Shown: positions 8,395-16,815 of the stretch, piece by piece | How positions within the stretch are numbered: the stretch's first letter is position 1 | How the letters are laid out: each line of letters begins with the position of its first letter | Assembly (NCBI GenBank): GCA_017347465.1 | Contig: AP021858.1 | Location: 2,436,472-2,500,471, forward strand | Length of the DNA: 64,000 bases | Direction of reading: 5' to 3' | DNA from: Candidatus Nitrosymbiomonas proteolyticus | Lineage (GTDB): Bacteria; Armatimonadota; Fimbriimonadia; Fimbriimonadales; Fimbriimonadaceae | Made by a program: the position numbers and the translations under genes | Notes under the pieces: model-generated | Seen by the model: only the letters and a program-made list of their open reading frames with translations | The model's database searches: none | What the model was told of the DNA's origin: nothing

Positions 8395-9263
8395 GATCCC
8401 TTGCGGCTGGCGTTGCTCTCACCGCAGCCGCAGCGTCTTTCGCGCAGGTTCCCGACGTGGTCGCCCATGTGGACCTGCGAATCACGTACTACGTTCAACC
8501 TGGCGGGGACGGGCGACTCCAAGCTTGGGACAGCTTGGGCAGGCTGAGTACGGTCGGGCTGCAGTTCTTTCTCGAACCGGGCCTGGAAGCGTTCTTCTCG
8601 CAGCGCTTCGACGTTCCCAGCGGGTCGAGCGATACGAGCCAAGTCGATGAGATGTACGTCGAGGACCCTGGGTACTGGCGGTTTGGCAAGCAGGCGCTCC
8701 CCTTTGGCAATGGAGCGATCCTCGACGATCGGGCGATGGGAGTGAGGCTGCATACGAAGTTCAGCGGCGCGGGGATCCCCCTCGTGGTTGCCGGATGCGA
8801 CGAGTTACCGGGGCGTCAAGAGGGGCTGATCGGGCGGTTGGGGTCGAAGGTCGGGTTCAGCTTCGCGTTGGGCCGCCACTTTGGGATCGATGTGGGGTCG
8901 CTTGCGATTTTGCGGCTCCCGACGGAGTTTAAGTCGCGGGGAGAGGGCTACCGGCAAGCGCTTGGCGGAGACTATGCGGCCAAGCTGGGGATTTGGAGAA
9001 TCGAACTCGAAGCGGCGTGGTTCGATCGGGGTCACACAGCGGCCGACCCTGACCTCGTGGTGACGGACCTTCGGGCGCGACTCTCGCCCAACGTCGCCAA
9101 GTCGTTCGAACTCGCTTGGAGCCGGGATTGGAAGGACGGGTCGGACTTCTATTCCGCTTCGGGCCAGTTTCAGGTCGCCCCCGCGACGTGGATCGAACCC
9201 CGAGTGCGTATGAAAGGGGGAAGGACTCTCGACTTCGCGTTGACGGTTCACGTAAGGCTGTGA
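8379..9263 (+). CDS. Exported protein, predicted outer-membrane beta-barrel
   Basis: 294 residues with a signal peptide (LRSLAAGVALTAAAASFAQ). The rest alternates polar and hydrophobic residues in short strands, with porin-like phrases such as YWRFGKQALPFGNG and a C-terminal strand ending LTVHVRL. The TTG start at 8379 sits 7 nt after AGGAGG inside the end of hisS, which makes it the likely initiator. No specific family recognised; a phosphate/maltose-porin-like or general barrel role is inferred. It ends in a GTGA overlap with the next gene. Confidence 0.6.
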   Translation: MARALRSLAAGVALTAAAASFAQVPDVVAHVDLRITYYVQPGGDGRLQAWDSLGRLSTVGLQFFLEPGLEAFFSQRFDVPSGSSDTSQVDEMYVEDPGYWRFGKQALPFGNGAILDDRAMGVRLHTKFSGAGIPLVVAGCDELPGRQEGLIGRLGSKVGFSFALGRHFGIDVGSLAILRLPTEFKSRGEGYRQALGGDYAAKLGIWRIELEAAWFDRGHTAADPDLVVTDLRARLSPNVAKSFELAWSRDWKDGSDFYSASGQFQVAPATWIEPRVRMKGGRTLDFALTVHVRL

Positions 9264-9973
9264 AGTACTTCCTCCACCCGATGGCGATTTTGAGCGAGGC
9301 GGCCGCGCTCGTCGGGGTGTTGCTCGGGCGCATCGACCTCTTGGCTCTGGGGGTCGTGGGATGGGTCGCGGTGACGGCGTGGCTTTCGATCCGTTCGGGA
9401 CCTAAATCGGCCGCGCTCCCCGTTCTGTCGCTGGATTCCGTTCGGAATGAGAACCGAACCCGACTATTGCCGATCAAGCGCCTGCACGACGACATCGCGA
9501 AGGTAGTGTCCGAGCATTCCGACAAACCCGTCGTGAAGGTCGTAGGCGGCGAGGCGCTTTCGGAGGCGCGAAGGGTGGGAGAGCACGCGATTCGACTGCT
9601 GAACTTGCGGGATCAAGTCTTGAGCGCGGTTCGGGGCGAGGAGGATGCGAGAAGGCGGCTCGAACTGGCCGAACAGCAACTGGCCGAAGCCGGAGGGCCG
9701 GAGCGCGAGGCGATCGAAGTTGCCGTTCGGGCGCATCGGCAGGAGATCGAGCATTATGAAGGGGCGGAATCCGCCCTCCAAAGGATCGACGCCGAACTCA
9801 GGCTTGCCGAAGCCGCGCTGGCCGAGGCCAAGGCGCGAATCCTCGTCTCCGCAAGCCGCGATGGGTCGGCTGTCGAGGGCGACTCCGATCTTGCGGATAC
9901 AATTCGAAGGCTGAAGTCGCTCCAACAGTCGTTCGACGAAGCGGAGTCGCTGACAAGGCAAGAGATCAGATGA
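9260..9973 (+). CDS. Membrane-anchored coiled-coil protein, unknown function
   Basis: 237 residues. One or two hydrophobic segments near the N-terminus (about residues 6-46) are followed by a soluble region and a long charged, Ala/Glu/Arg-rich coiled coil (about residues 105-237). The GTG at 9260 overlaps the preceding stop, and the 3' end overlaps the next start (ATGA at 9970), so three genes are coupled. No family recognised. The downstream J-like protein suggests the pair acts together at the membrane. Confidence 0.6.
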   Translation: MKYFLHPMAILSEAAALVGVLLGRIDLLALGVVGWVAVTAWLSIRSGPKSAALPVLSLDSVRNENRTRLLPIKRLHDDIAKVVSEHSDKPVVKVVGGEALSEARRVGEHAIRLLNLRDQVLSAVRGEEDARRRLELAEQQLAEAGGPEREAIEVAVRAHRQEIEHYEGAESALQRIDAELRLAEAALAEAKARILVSASRDGSAVEGDSDLADTIRRLKSLQQSFDEAESLTRQEIR

Positions 9974-10377
9974 GCGCAGCCAAGAGAGCCTATGACCTAT
10001 TGCGGGGCCACCTCTCCCGTGAGTGGGATCGAATCAAGCAGATCGAGCGTGACCTGGCCGAATCGGAATTGGAGGAGTCGATGAGGAACCCTCCTCCCGT
10101 AGCTGCGCCGCCACTCCGAACTCCCGAACAGATTGCCGCTGACCGGATCGCCACGGCTCGCAGGCTCCTCGGCATCACAGAGAAGGACGGTTTCCCTGAA
10201 ATCCGCGCGGCTTTCGAGCGCCTCAACTCCCGTTCGGATCCCTCGAAGTTCCCGGACCGTTCCGAGGAGCAACGCCAGGCCGAGCAGATTCAAAAAAGGG
10301 TTCACTGGGCCTACCAAGTGCTAACCGAATCCGTCGATGTCACGATCAAGCGGTTCAGCACGTTGGAACTCGATTAG
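9970..10377 (+). CDS. Small J-domain-like protein lacking HPD
   Basis: 135 residues. The first ~45 form a helical charged segment. Residues ~60-125 (RRLLGITEKDGFPEIRAAF through WAYQVLTES) match the helix pattern of a DnaJ J-domain, including the entry into helix II (IRAAFERLN). The HPD tripeptide that stimulates DnaK is not present; the loop reads NSRSDPSKFPD. It would not be expected to activate Hsp70 in the usual way. Translationally coupled to the membrane coiled-coil gene. The J-like call is by eye and moderate. Confidence 0.5.
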   Translation: MSAAKRAYDLLRGHLSREWDRIKQIERDLAESELEESMRNPPPVAAPPLRTPEQIAADRIATARRLLGITEKDGFPEIRAAFERLNSRSDPSKFPDRSEEQRQAEQIQKRVHWAYQVLTESVDVTIKRFSTLELD

Positions 10378-10455
10378 CGAGAATTGCGTTTCGGTAGCCA
10401 GAGTTCAGGCGTTGGCCCGACTCATCGATTCCCACCGGAGGTATACGGAATTCCT

Positions 10456-10848
10456 ATGAAAGTTCTTCTTTCGATCGCAGCCCTTGCGACGCTCGCCCTT
10501 TGGATCGCGGCTGGATGCAGTTCCCAGTCCACGCCCACCGATGACGGTACGGCGACCACCTCGACCTCGCCGAGTTCGACAACGACAGACGCCCCAAGCA
10601 CCGCCGATCCGTCGGGCGGGTCGATGCAACTTGCCGACTACACCAACGACAAGGGAGAAATCGTCTGCCCCGTGATGGGCACGATCATCAAGGACAAGTC
10701 CAAGGCTGTCGGCACCTACGACTTCGAAGGCAAGCGGTACTACTTCTGCTGCGGCGGCTGCCCGGAGTTGTTTGAGGCCGACCCGGCGAAATACTCGGAC
10801 GGAAAGGCGCTCGAACCCGAGACCAAGACGGACGAGCACGACCACTAA
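10456..10848 (+). CDS. YHS-domain lipoprotein
   Basis: 130 residues. An N-terminal signal ends in a lipobox-like LWIAAGC, so Cys20 is probably lipidated. A Thr/Ser/Pro-rich linker (~residues 24-58) leads to a YHS domain (~68-115) with CPVMG, then YYFCCGGCPELFEADP, a cysteine-rich metal-binding pattern. The tail DEHDH may also bind metal. YHS proteins are linked to copper or heavy-metal handling; no metal transporter adjoins it here. The ATG at 10456 is chosen because the hydrophobic signal starts there. Confidence 0.8.
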   Translation: MKVLLSIAALATLALWIAAGCSSQSTPTDDGTATTSTSPSSTTTDAPSTADPSGGSMQLADYTNDKGEIVCPVMGTIIKDKSKAVGTYDFEGKRYYFCCGGCPELFEADPAKYSDGKALEPETKTDEHDH

Positions 10849-10866
10849 ACCCGCAAACGGAGCAAC

Positions 10867-11748
10867 CTACTGTGTCGGGTTGGGGACGAACTCTCCACCC
10901 CGACACGCCCTTAGATAATCGAGCGCATAGACCTGGCCGGTCATTTCGAGTTCGTCGCGGTACACGGGGTCGTGCCATCCCTCGATGTCGATCGCGCCCC
11001 GAAAGCCTCCCAGTCGGAGAATCGTGATCACGTCGCTCCAGTTGGTGTCGCCGAAGCCTGGGGTGCGGTGCCAAACGTAGGTCTCGCCCGACCTTGTTCC
11101 CCGCTCTTCGATCACGTCCCACGCCACGGTCGCGTCTTTGCCGTGAAGGTGATGAACCTTGCTTACCCACTTTCTCAGTTGAGGAACCGGGTCGATGAGG
11201 CTCACCATCTGGTGGCAAGGCTCCCATTCCAAGCCTAACGCGTCGCTCGGGACGGCGTCAAACATCATTTCCCACGCCCTCGGAGAGTGGGCGATGTTCC
11301 ACTTCGGGGCGTTCCAAGTGCCTCCCATATCGCAGTTTTCGAAGGCGATTTTGAGGCCCTCTCCTTCGGCGATTCTCGCCAATTCTCCGAACACCTCCCG
11401 GAACTTGTCCATGCTTTGGTCGACGGGTCGGTCTTCGAGGGCGCCGGCAAAGCCGCACACCACGTTCGCTCCGAAGTGCTTGGCGCCCCGAAGCAGGGCC
11501 TCCCACCCCCGAACCCACTTCTCTTCCTGCAGCGGGTTGCCGTAAATGCCCACGCTACTGATGACGGCCCTCCCGTCGATCACGCCCAAAAGCTCTTGCG
11601 CCAAAGCAGGCAGATCGGCGTCGACGACCTCAGGGCCGAACGTCAGCTCGAAGCACTCAAAGCCGTGCTCGACGACCTGTCGAAGGTAATCGGGCTTGGG
11701 TGGAGCGATGGTTCCAATGAGGATGTCTTGGTGGTTTTCACGGGACAT
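10867..11748 (-). CDS. Sugar phosphate isomerase/epimerase-like TIM barrel
   Basis: 293-residue xylose-isomerase-like TIM-barrel protein. Predicted divalent-metal ligands: the glutamate of IAFENCDMGG, the Glu/His pair of GLEWEPCHQ, the histidines of VHHLHGKD, and the glutamate of DIEGWHDP. Family members interconvert keto-sugars or act on inositol and related polyols; the substrate is unknown. It is alone on the minus strand, converging with the YHS lipoprotein gene and divergent from the methyltransferase at 11857. Confidence 0.82.
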   Translation of the reverse strand: MSRENHQDILIGTIAPPKPDYLRQVVEHGFECFELTFGPEVVDADLPALAQELLGVIDGRAVISSVGIYGNPLQEEKWVRGWEALLRGAKHFGANVVCGFAGALEDRPVDQSMDKFREVFGELARIAEGEGLKIAFENCDMGGTWNAPKWNIAHSPRAWEMMFDAVPSDALGLEWEPCHQMVSLIDPVPQLRKWVSKVHHLHGKDATVAWDVIEERGTRSGETYVWHRTPGFGDTNWSDVITILRLGGFRGAIDIEGWHDPVYRDELEMTGQVYALDYLRACRGGEFVPNPTQ

Positions 11749-11856
11749 GCGAGGTTTCTCCGGTTTCGAATCGGAGCGGAGGTTACCTGGGACGCTCCGA
11801 CCTCAGCACGGGTGGGGCGCGCCTAGGTACGATTCTCATTCGGCCGTGAGGCTCCC

Positions 11857-13044
11857 ATGACTCGATCTGCTTTTGAACCCCAAGGGAACGTTCGCTTGCG
11901 GCCGGATCGGCACAAGAAGCTGCTGAACGGCTACCCTTGGGCGCATAAGGGCGATCTCCAATCCGCCGACCCAGGTCTCGAACCGGGTGGCCTCGTGCGG
12001 ATCGAATCGTCCCAAGGCGAATTCGTCGGGATCGGAAGCTACCTCCCCGAGGGTCGATTCCCGGTTCGATTGTTTACGAACCGCGACGAAAGGATCGACG
12101 AGCGCTTCTTTTTAGGTCGGTTCGAATCCGCCCTCAAGCGCCGGCCGCTCACGGAATGGAACACGGACGCCTATCGCGCCCTTTTTTCGGAGGCGGATGG
12201 CGTCCCCGGCTTGGTGCTGGACGTCTATCGGAAGCGATTGGTGGTGCAAGTGCGCTCGATGGGTATGGAGAGGCTCCGCGAGGCCTGGATGCCAGCGTTG
12301 CTCAAGGCGTTTGAACCTGATTCGATCCTTGAGCGTAGCGACATGGCCGGGAGGCTCGAAGAAGGGTTGGAGCCGCTGGTGGCCGACCTTTATGGCACCT
12401 CCCCCGATGAGGTTCCGCTTACGGAAGGTGGGCTCGAATTCCGCGCTCAGATCCGGTCGGGGCCGAAGACCGGCTTCTACCTCGACCAGCGTGAGAGCCG
12501 CGCCTTGCTGCGGGCGAGCGTGCGACCCAATGACAAGGTCCTCGATCTCTTCTGTTTTTCTGGTGCGTTCGCGATTTCAGCCGCCGCTGCCGGCGCGCGA
12601 GTTACGGGGATCGACCTTCTCCCGGAGGCGATCCGGCTCGCCAAGGCGCACGCCAACACGAACGGGATCGAAGCGAACTTCATCGAAGCCAACGTGTTCG
12701 ATTGGCTCGAGGGGGGCCTCGCAAGGGAGACCTACGATTGGATCGTCATCGACCCTCCGGCGATCTCCAAGAGCCGGGAAAAAAGCGACTCCCTCAAATG
12801 GGCGATTTGGAAGCTGGTGTACCACTCGCTCCCGGTTTTGGCCGAGGGTGGGAGATTGGCGGTCTTCAGTTGCTCCTATGCGCTTAGTTTGCAGACCCTG
12901 ATGGAGACAGTGCGAATGGCGGCGAGCGACCGAGGCCGAAGGCTCTTCGTCGAACGCATTACGCTCCAGCCGCTCGACCACCCTTACCTCCTGCAATTCC
13001 CAGAGAGCCTCTATCTCAAGGGCCTTTGGGTTCAAGCCGGGTAG
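11857..13044 (+). CDS. RlmI-type 23S rRNA (cytosine-5) methyltransferase
   Basis: 395 residues. An N-terminal PUA domain (about 10-85: RLRPDRHKKLLNGYPWAHKG) binds RNA. A middle domain ends in the family signature KTGFYLDQRESR (~residues 205-216). The Rossmann SAM-binding fold follows, with VLDLFCFSGAFAISAA (motif I), GIDLLPEA, then IDPPAISKS, and a conserved cysteine in FSCSYAL. This is the COG1092 (RlmI/RlmK-like) architecture, which methylates 23S rRNA. Complete and of normal length. Confidence 0.88.
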   Translation: MTRSAFEPQGNVRLRPDRHKKLLNGYPWAHKGDLQSADPGLEPGGLVRIESSQGEFVGIGSYLPEGRFPVRLFTNRDERIDERFFLGRFESALKRRPLTEWNTDAYRALFSEADGVPGLVLDVYRKRLVVQVRSMGMERLREAWMPALLKAFEPDSILERSDMAGRLEEGLEPLVADLYGTSPDEVPLTEGGLEFRAQIRSGPKTGFYLDQRESRALLRASVRPNDKVLDLFCFSGAFAISAAAAGARVTGIDLLPEAIRLAKAHANTNGIEANFIEANVFDWLEGGLARETYDWIVIDPPAISKSREKSDSLKWAIWKLVYHSLPVLAEGGRLAVFSCSYALSLQTLMETVRMAASDRGRRLFVERITLQPLDHPYLLQFPESLYLKGLWVQAG

Positions 13045-13102
13045 CTTGTCACGCCCACGCTGGCCCGCTCGGACTTTCCGCTTGCCCTGCCATACTGGAG
13101 CC

Positions 13103-13939
13103 ATGAATTCGAGTGTCGATCGCAGCGAGTTTTGGGCGGAAAACGGCTACTGGGTCGAGCGTGCGCTCTTCACGAAAGACGAGTGCTCCTCGTTCATCGA
13201 TCACTTCATGGAGTTGCGGGGGAAGGGCGAGTATTGGGGAGACTTCCCCGGAGTCGATCCTTCGTTCTCTGACCCGTTGCTCAAGTATCCGAGAATGATC
13301 CATATGCACCGGTGGGACTCGCTGAGCCGGGCTTGGGTGGTCGAGCCCCGAATCGGCGGCTGTTTCGCAAACCTGCTCGACGAACTCCCCATCGCCGTTC
13401 AAACGATGCTCTACTTCAAGCCTCCGGGCGCGAGGGGTCAGGCGCTTCACCAAGACCAGACGTACCTGCGGGCCCGGCCAGGAACCTGCTACGCCGCTTG
13501 GCTGGCCCTCGACGATTGCGACGAAGAGAACGGATGCCTCGTGGTCGTCCCGGGCTCTCACCGACTGCCGCTGCTTTGCACGGAGAAGGCGGATCTCACC
13601 GAGAGCTTTACAGACGTCGCCGCGCCCCTGCCCCCAGGAGCCTCGGAGGTTCCTATGGTCATGGAGTCGGGCGACTGCTTGTTCTTCCACGGCAACCTCA
13701 TCCATGGAAGCCACCCGAACCGAACTTCGGACCGCTTCCGCCGTTCGCTGATCGGACATTACATCGACCAGATGTCCGAAGAAGTCGCCGGGTTCTATCA
13801 TCCGGCGATCCGGTTCGACGGCGCCGAGCCCCAATTGGCTGTGAGTCCTGAGGGGGGACCTTGCGGTAGGTTCGTCGCTGAGACCGGTGAGTTGGTGATG
13901 GAGGCGTTCGTCCCGCGCACCGGCCCCAAGCACGAGTAG
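13103..13939 (+). CDS. Phytanoyl-CoA dioxygenase (PhyH) family protein
   Basis: 278-residue Fe(II)/2-oxoglutarate oxygenase. The facial triad is visible: H116 and D118 in LHQDQTY, and distal H201 in LIHGSHPN. A conserved arginine for 2-oxoglutarate follows (NRTSDRFRRSL). Such enzymes hydroxylate lipids or small metabolites; the substrate is unknown. The ATG at 13103 is chosen because the conserved N-terminus (FWAENGYWVERALF) begins shortly after; a TTG 57 nt upstream has no support. A membrane-protein gene follows after 6 nt. Confidence 0.85.
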   Translation: MNSSVDRSEFWAENGYWVERALFTKDECSSFIDHFMELRGKGEYWGDFPGVDPSFSDPLLKYPRMIHMHRWDSLSRAWVVEPRIGGCFANLLDELPIAVQTMLYFKPPGARGQALHQDQTYLRARPGTCYAAWLALDDCDEENGCLVVVPGSHRLPLLCTEKADLTESFTDVAAPLPPGASEVPMVMESGDCLFFHGNLIHGSHPNRTSDRFRRSLIGHYIDQMSEEVAGFYHPAIRFDGAEPQLAVSPEGGPCGRFVAETGELVMEAFVPRTGPKHE

Positions 13940-13945
13940 TAGGCG

Positions 13946-14461
13946 ATGACGGAGGTTCTCAAGTGGCTTGAACGGCTGCTCGATCCCTTGAGCTTCCCTC
14001 GCGACGAGTTCCCTTGGCTCACCCTCGAAACCGCCAAACTGATCGTCCTGATCGGCCTTGTGTGGTTGCCGCTTCACGTCGGACTCGCTTGGCTAAGGCT
14101 GGCCGCCCAGGGCGAGCTTCGGGGGAGGTCGCTTGCCATGCTGGCGGTTCTGCGCGTGCAGACTTGGGCGCTGGGCGCGGTGATTTGGTGCTCAGGAGTG
14201 GCGGCGATCGAAGGTCTGATAAGGGTGAAGGACCCTGGAATCCTGCTGTTTTCGTCTCACGTGGCCGCAGCTTCGGCGTTCTTCCCTCTCCTCGCCCTTT
14301 CGTTGGCGCTGGTTCGCGAGCCTCAAAGGGTAGCGCGGATCGAGGCAATTGCGGGCCCACGCCGGTTCGCGATCTGGTGGGCGGTCGCCTCCCATGTTCC
14401 TATGCTGCTTTCTTGCTCCCCGTTGCTCGCGATTTCCGCCTATGTGGGACTGCCCAACTGA
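13946..14461 (+). CDS. Hypothetical membrane protein
   Basis: 171 residues with four likely membrane helices (about residues 27-48, 61-86, 97-122, 140-168). No family recognised. It starts 6 nt after the PhyH-family gene and ends 22 nt before the amidase gene, so the three probably share a transcript. Confidence 0.7.
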   Translation: MTEVLKWLERLLDPLSFPRDEFPWLTLETAKLIVLIGLVWLPLHVGLAWLRLAAQGELRGRSLAMLAVLRVQTWALGAVIWCSGVAAIEGLIRVKDPGILLFSSHVAAASAFFPLLALSLALVREPQRVARIEAIAGPRRFAIWWAVASHVPMLLSCSPLLAISAYVGLPN

Positions 14462-14483
14462 CGCAGCGGGGTAAAAAGAAGCC

Positions 14484-15080
14484 ATGCCGACGCCATTGCT
14501 CGCTCTCGGAATCCTCGGCGCATTCTGGGCGCAGGAACCTACAGAGTGGAAAGACCCCGGGTACGCCAAGCTCGTCTGGGACCAATCTCCGAACTTCAAT
14601 CGCCGCCCCGAAAGCGCGCTGATCGACACCGTAGTGCTCCATCACACCGCGGGGCCGACACTTTGGGGGACCGTCAGTTGGTTCCGAGCCGAACGTAGCC
14701 AGGTGAGCGCTCACTTCACCATCGGCAAAGATGGCTCCATCGTTCAACATGTTTCGACCTTCGAACGGGCTTGGCACGCGGGGGTGAGCCGGGATCACCT
14801 TGGCAGGGAGAACCTAAACAACTTCTCCGTCGGGATTGAAATGGTGAACGTCGGAGACGGAAACGACCCTTGGACCAAAGAGCAGGTCGCGGTGGTGGGG
14901 TTCCTGATCTCTCACCTGAAGAAGCGCTTCCCGCTCAAGTACATTACGAGCCACGAGTTCATCGCGGTCCCGAAGGGAAGGAAGCCCGACCCCAAGAATT
15001 TCCCGTGGAAGGACCTCGACTGGCTGGGTCTGGAGCTCGTCTACGATATGAGCCGTCGTGCCGACCCATCGACTCGATAG
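14484..15080 (+). CDS. N-acetylmuramoyl-L-alanine amidase (Amidase_2/PGRP family)
   Basis: 198 residues with a short hydrophobic N-terminus ending WAQ, compatible with export. The zinc amidase fold shows VVLHHTAG (H53/H54), FTIGKDGSIVQHV, AWHAG, VGIEMVN, TSHEFI and GRKPDPKNFPW, which carries the last metal/catalytic residues. It should cleave the lactoyl-alanine bond of peptidoglycan in the periplasm, for remodelling or recycling. Confidence 0.88.
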   Translation: MPTPLLALGILGAFWAQEPTEWKDPGYAKLVWDQSPNFNRRPESALIDTVVLHHTAGPTLWGTVSWFRAERSQVSAHFTIGKDGSIVQHVSTFERAWHAGVSRDHLGRENLNNFSVGIEMVNVGDGNDPWTKEQVAVVGFLISHLKKRFPLKYITSHEFIAVPKGRKPDPKNFPWKDLDWLGLELVYDMSRRADPSTR

Positions 15081-15170
15081 GGGTTGGGCAGGCGGGCCGG
15101 ATCGCCGAGAATGGAAGTACGGCTTGGACGGTCGGGTCGTAATGAGTCGATTGTAAGGTAAGGACTGAAC

Positions 15171-16805
15171 GTGCGACAGAGCTACCGAAAGTACGCCCCA
15201 GGAATCCGCATCTCCCGAATCGGCCCGACCCTCGTGGGTGCTTTCGTTCTGACTTTTGCGGCATGGGCACAAAGCGTAGTCCCCGACGAAGTGGTTGTTC
15301 AGTTTCGCCCTGGCGGGGAGCTTGCGGAGACCCTTTCGCGGGTCCGGTTTGGCGCAAGAGAGATCGGGCGCATCGAGGGCACGCGCGCGAGGCTCTGGCG
15401 GGTTCGAAACGCCTCCCAACGGAACCAGGTGATCGGCGCGCTTCGCGCCCATCCCGACATCGAGTTCGCAGAACCGAACGCGATATGCGCTGCCGCGTTC
15501 GTCCCGAACGATCCACTGCTGGGCATGCAATGGGCTCCTGCCAAGATCCGACTTCCTCAGGCTTGGGACCTGGGGATCGGAGCGCCGACGGCAATCATCG
15601 CCATCGTCGACACAGGCGTCGATCTCTATCACCCGGACCTCAGGGCTAAGATGCTGGACGGTTGGGACTTCGTCAACAACGACTCAATCCCCCAAGACGA
15701 CAATGGCCATGGCACTCACTGCGCCGGAATCGCGGGCGCGGCCACGAACAACGCTACCGGCATCGTAGGCGTGGGGTACCTCTGTAAGATCATGCCGGTC
15801 AAAGTCCTCAATAACCTGGGAGGAGGGACGACCTTTACGGTCAGCCAAGGAATCAACTATGCGGTGGTCAAAGGCGCGAGCGTAGTTTCCCTCAGCCTGG
15901 TCTCGTCCGCTACGTCCTCGGTCCTTCAGTCTGCCGTCGATCAGGCGGTCGCCAGCGGCGTTGTGGTTGTGGCGGCTGCGGGCAACGACGCCAACCAGAA
16001 CCCGAAGTATCCGGCCGCGTACGCAAGCGTGATCGGCGTGGCTGCCAGCGAATCAGGCGACGGCCGAGCTTCGTTCAGTAATTACGGCGCATGGGTCGAT
16101 GTCGCCGCTCCGGGGCAGGGCATCCTCAGTACCTATGTGGGCGGAGGGTACACGAACCTGAGCGGCACCTCGATGGCGACGCCCCATGTCGCGGGGCTTG
16201 CGGGGTTGCTGCGTGCGCGAATGGGACCGGCGGCGTCGGTCGCCGAAATCCGTGACCGCATTCGAACGCACTGCGAACCCGTCGGGGACTGGGTCGCCTA
16301 CGGGCGCATCGACGCGTTCCGCAGCCTGAATGGCGGAGAAGCAGCGACCCAGCCGAACCTGAGCGGGCCCAACTCGTTCGTCGTCGACGTCGGAAGCGAG
16401 GTTTCAGGTAGTGCCGCCAGTCTCGCCCAAAGCGATGGCGACCACCTGACGCTTGAAGGGACGCTCGAGGGCCGCACGAGCCGGGTCATCGCAACGTTCA
16501 ATTTTCAGGGCAGCCAAGCGCAGAGTCTCGGAGGAATCACCCTCAATTTCAAGGCGCATTTCAACCCCGGCGGCGCGGCGATGGTGTTTCTCTACAACTG
16601 GACCCTCGGCGGATGGGACTGGGTGGGAGTGGCGTCCGCAGACCCGTCCGGACGGACCTTTGCCCTTTCGCCCCCTGGCACCGGCTCGGCGTACCAAAGC
16701 TCAAGCGGCCTGGTTCGGGCAAGGATCGAAGCCAAGCGATCGACGAGGCAAAGAATCCTGTTGTCGTTCGACGAGCTTTCCTTGACGAAGTGGGTCGTCC
16801 CCTAG
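15171..16805 (+). CDS. Secreted subtilisin-like serine protease (S8)
   Basis: 544 residues. Signal peptide (to about residue 34, AAWAQ), an inhibitor-like propeptide (VVPDEVVVQF through EFAEPN, ~35-105), and a catalytic domain with triad D147 (IVDTGVD), H180 (NGHGTHCAG) and S334 (GTSMATPH). It resembles thermitase/fervidolysin subtilases. A ~150-residue C-terminal beta-rich extension (from ~395) has no family I recognise. GTG start at 15171 with AAGGTAAGGA upstream. It converges on dnaK with only ten bases between the stops and no visible hairpin. Confidence 0.92.
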   Translation: MRQSYRKYAPGIRISRIGPTLVGAFVLTFAAWAQSVVPDEVVVQFRPGGELAETLSRVRFGAREIGRIEGTRARLWRVRNASQRNQVIGALRAHPDIEFAEPNAICAAAFVPNDPLLGMQWAPAKIRLPQAWDLGIGAPTAIIAIVDTGVDLYHPDLRAKMLDGWDFVNNDSIPQDDNGHGTHCAGIAGAATNNATGIVGVGYLCKIMPVKVLNNLGGGTTFTVSQGINYAVVKGASVVSLSLVSSATSSVLQSAVDQAVASGVVVVAAAGNDANQNPKYPAAYASVIGVAASESGDGRASFSNYGAWVDVAAPGQGILSTYVGGGYTNLSGTSMATPHVAGLAGLLRARMGPAASVAEIRDRIRTHCEPVGDWVAYGRIDAFRSLNGGEAATQPNLSGPNSFVVDVGSEVSGSAASLAQSDGDHLTLEGTLEGRTSRVIATFNFQGSQAQSLGGITLNFKAHFNPGGAAMVFLYNWTLGGWDWVGVASADPSGRTFALSPPGTGSAYQSSSGLVRARIEAKRSTRQRILLSFDELSLTKWVVP

Positions 16806-16815
16806 TATTACTAGA

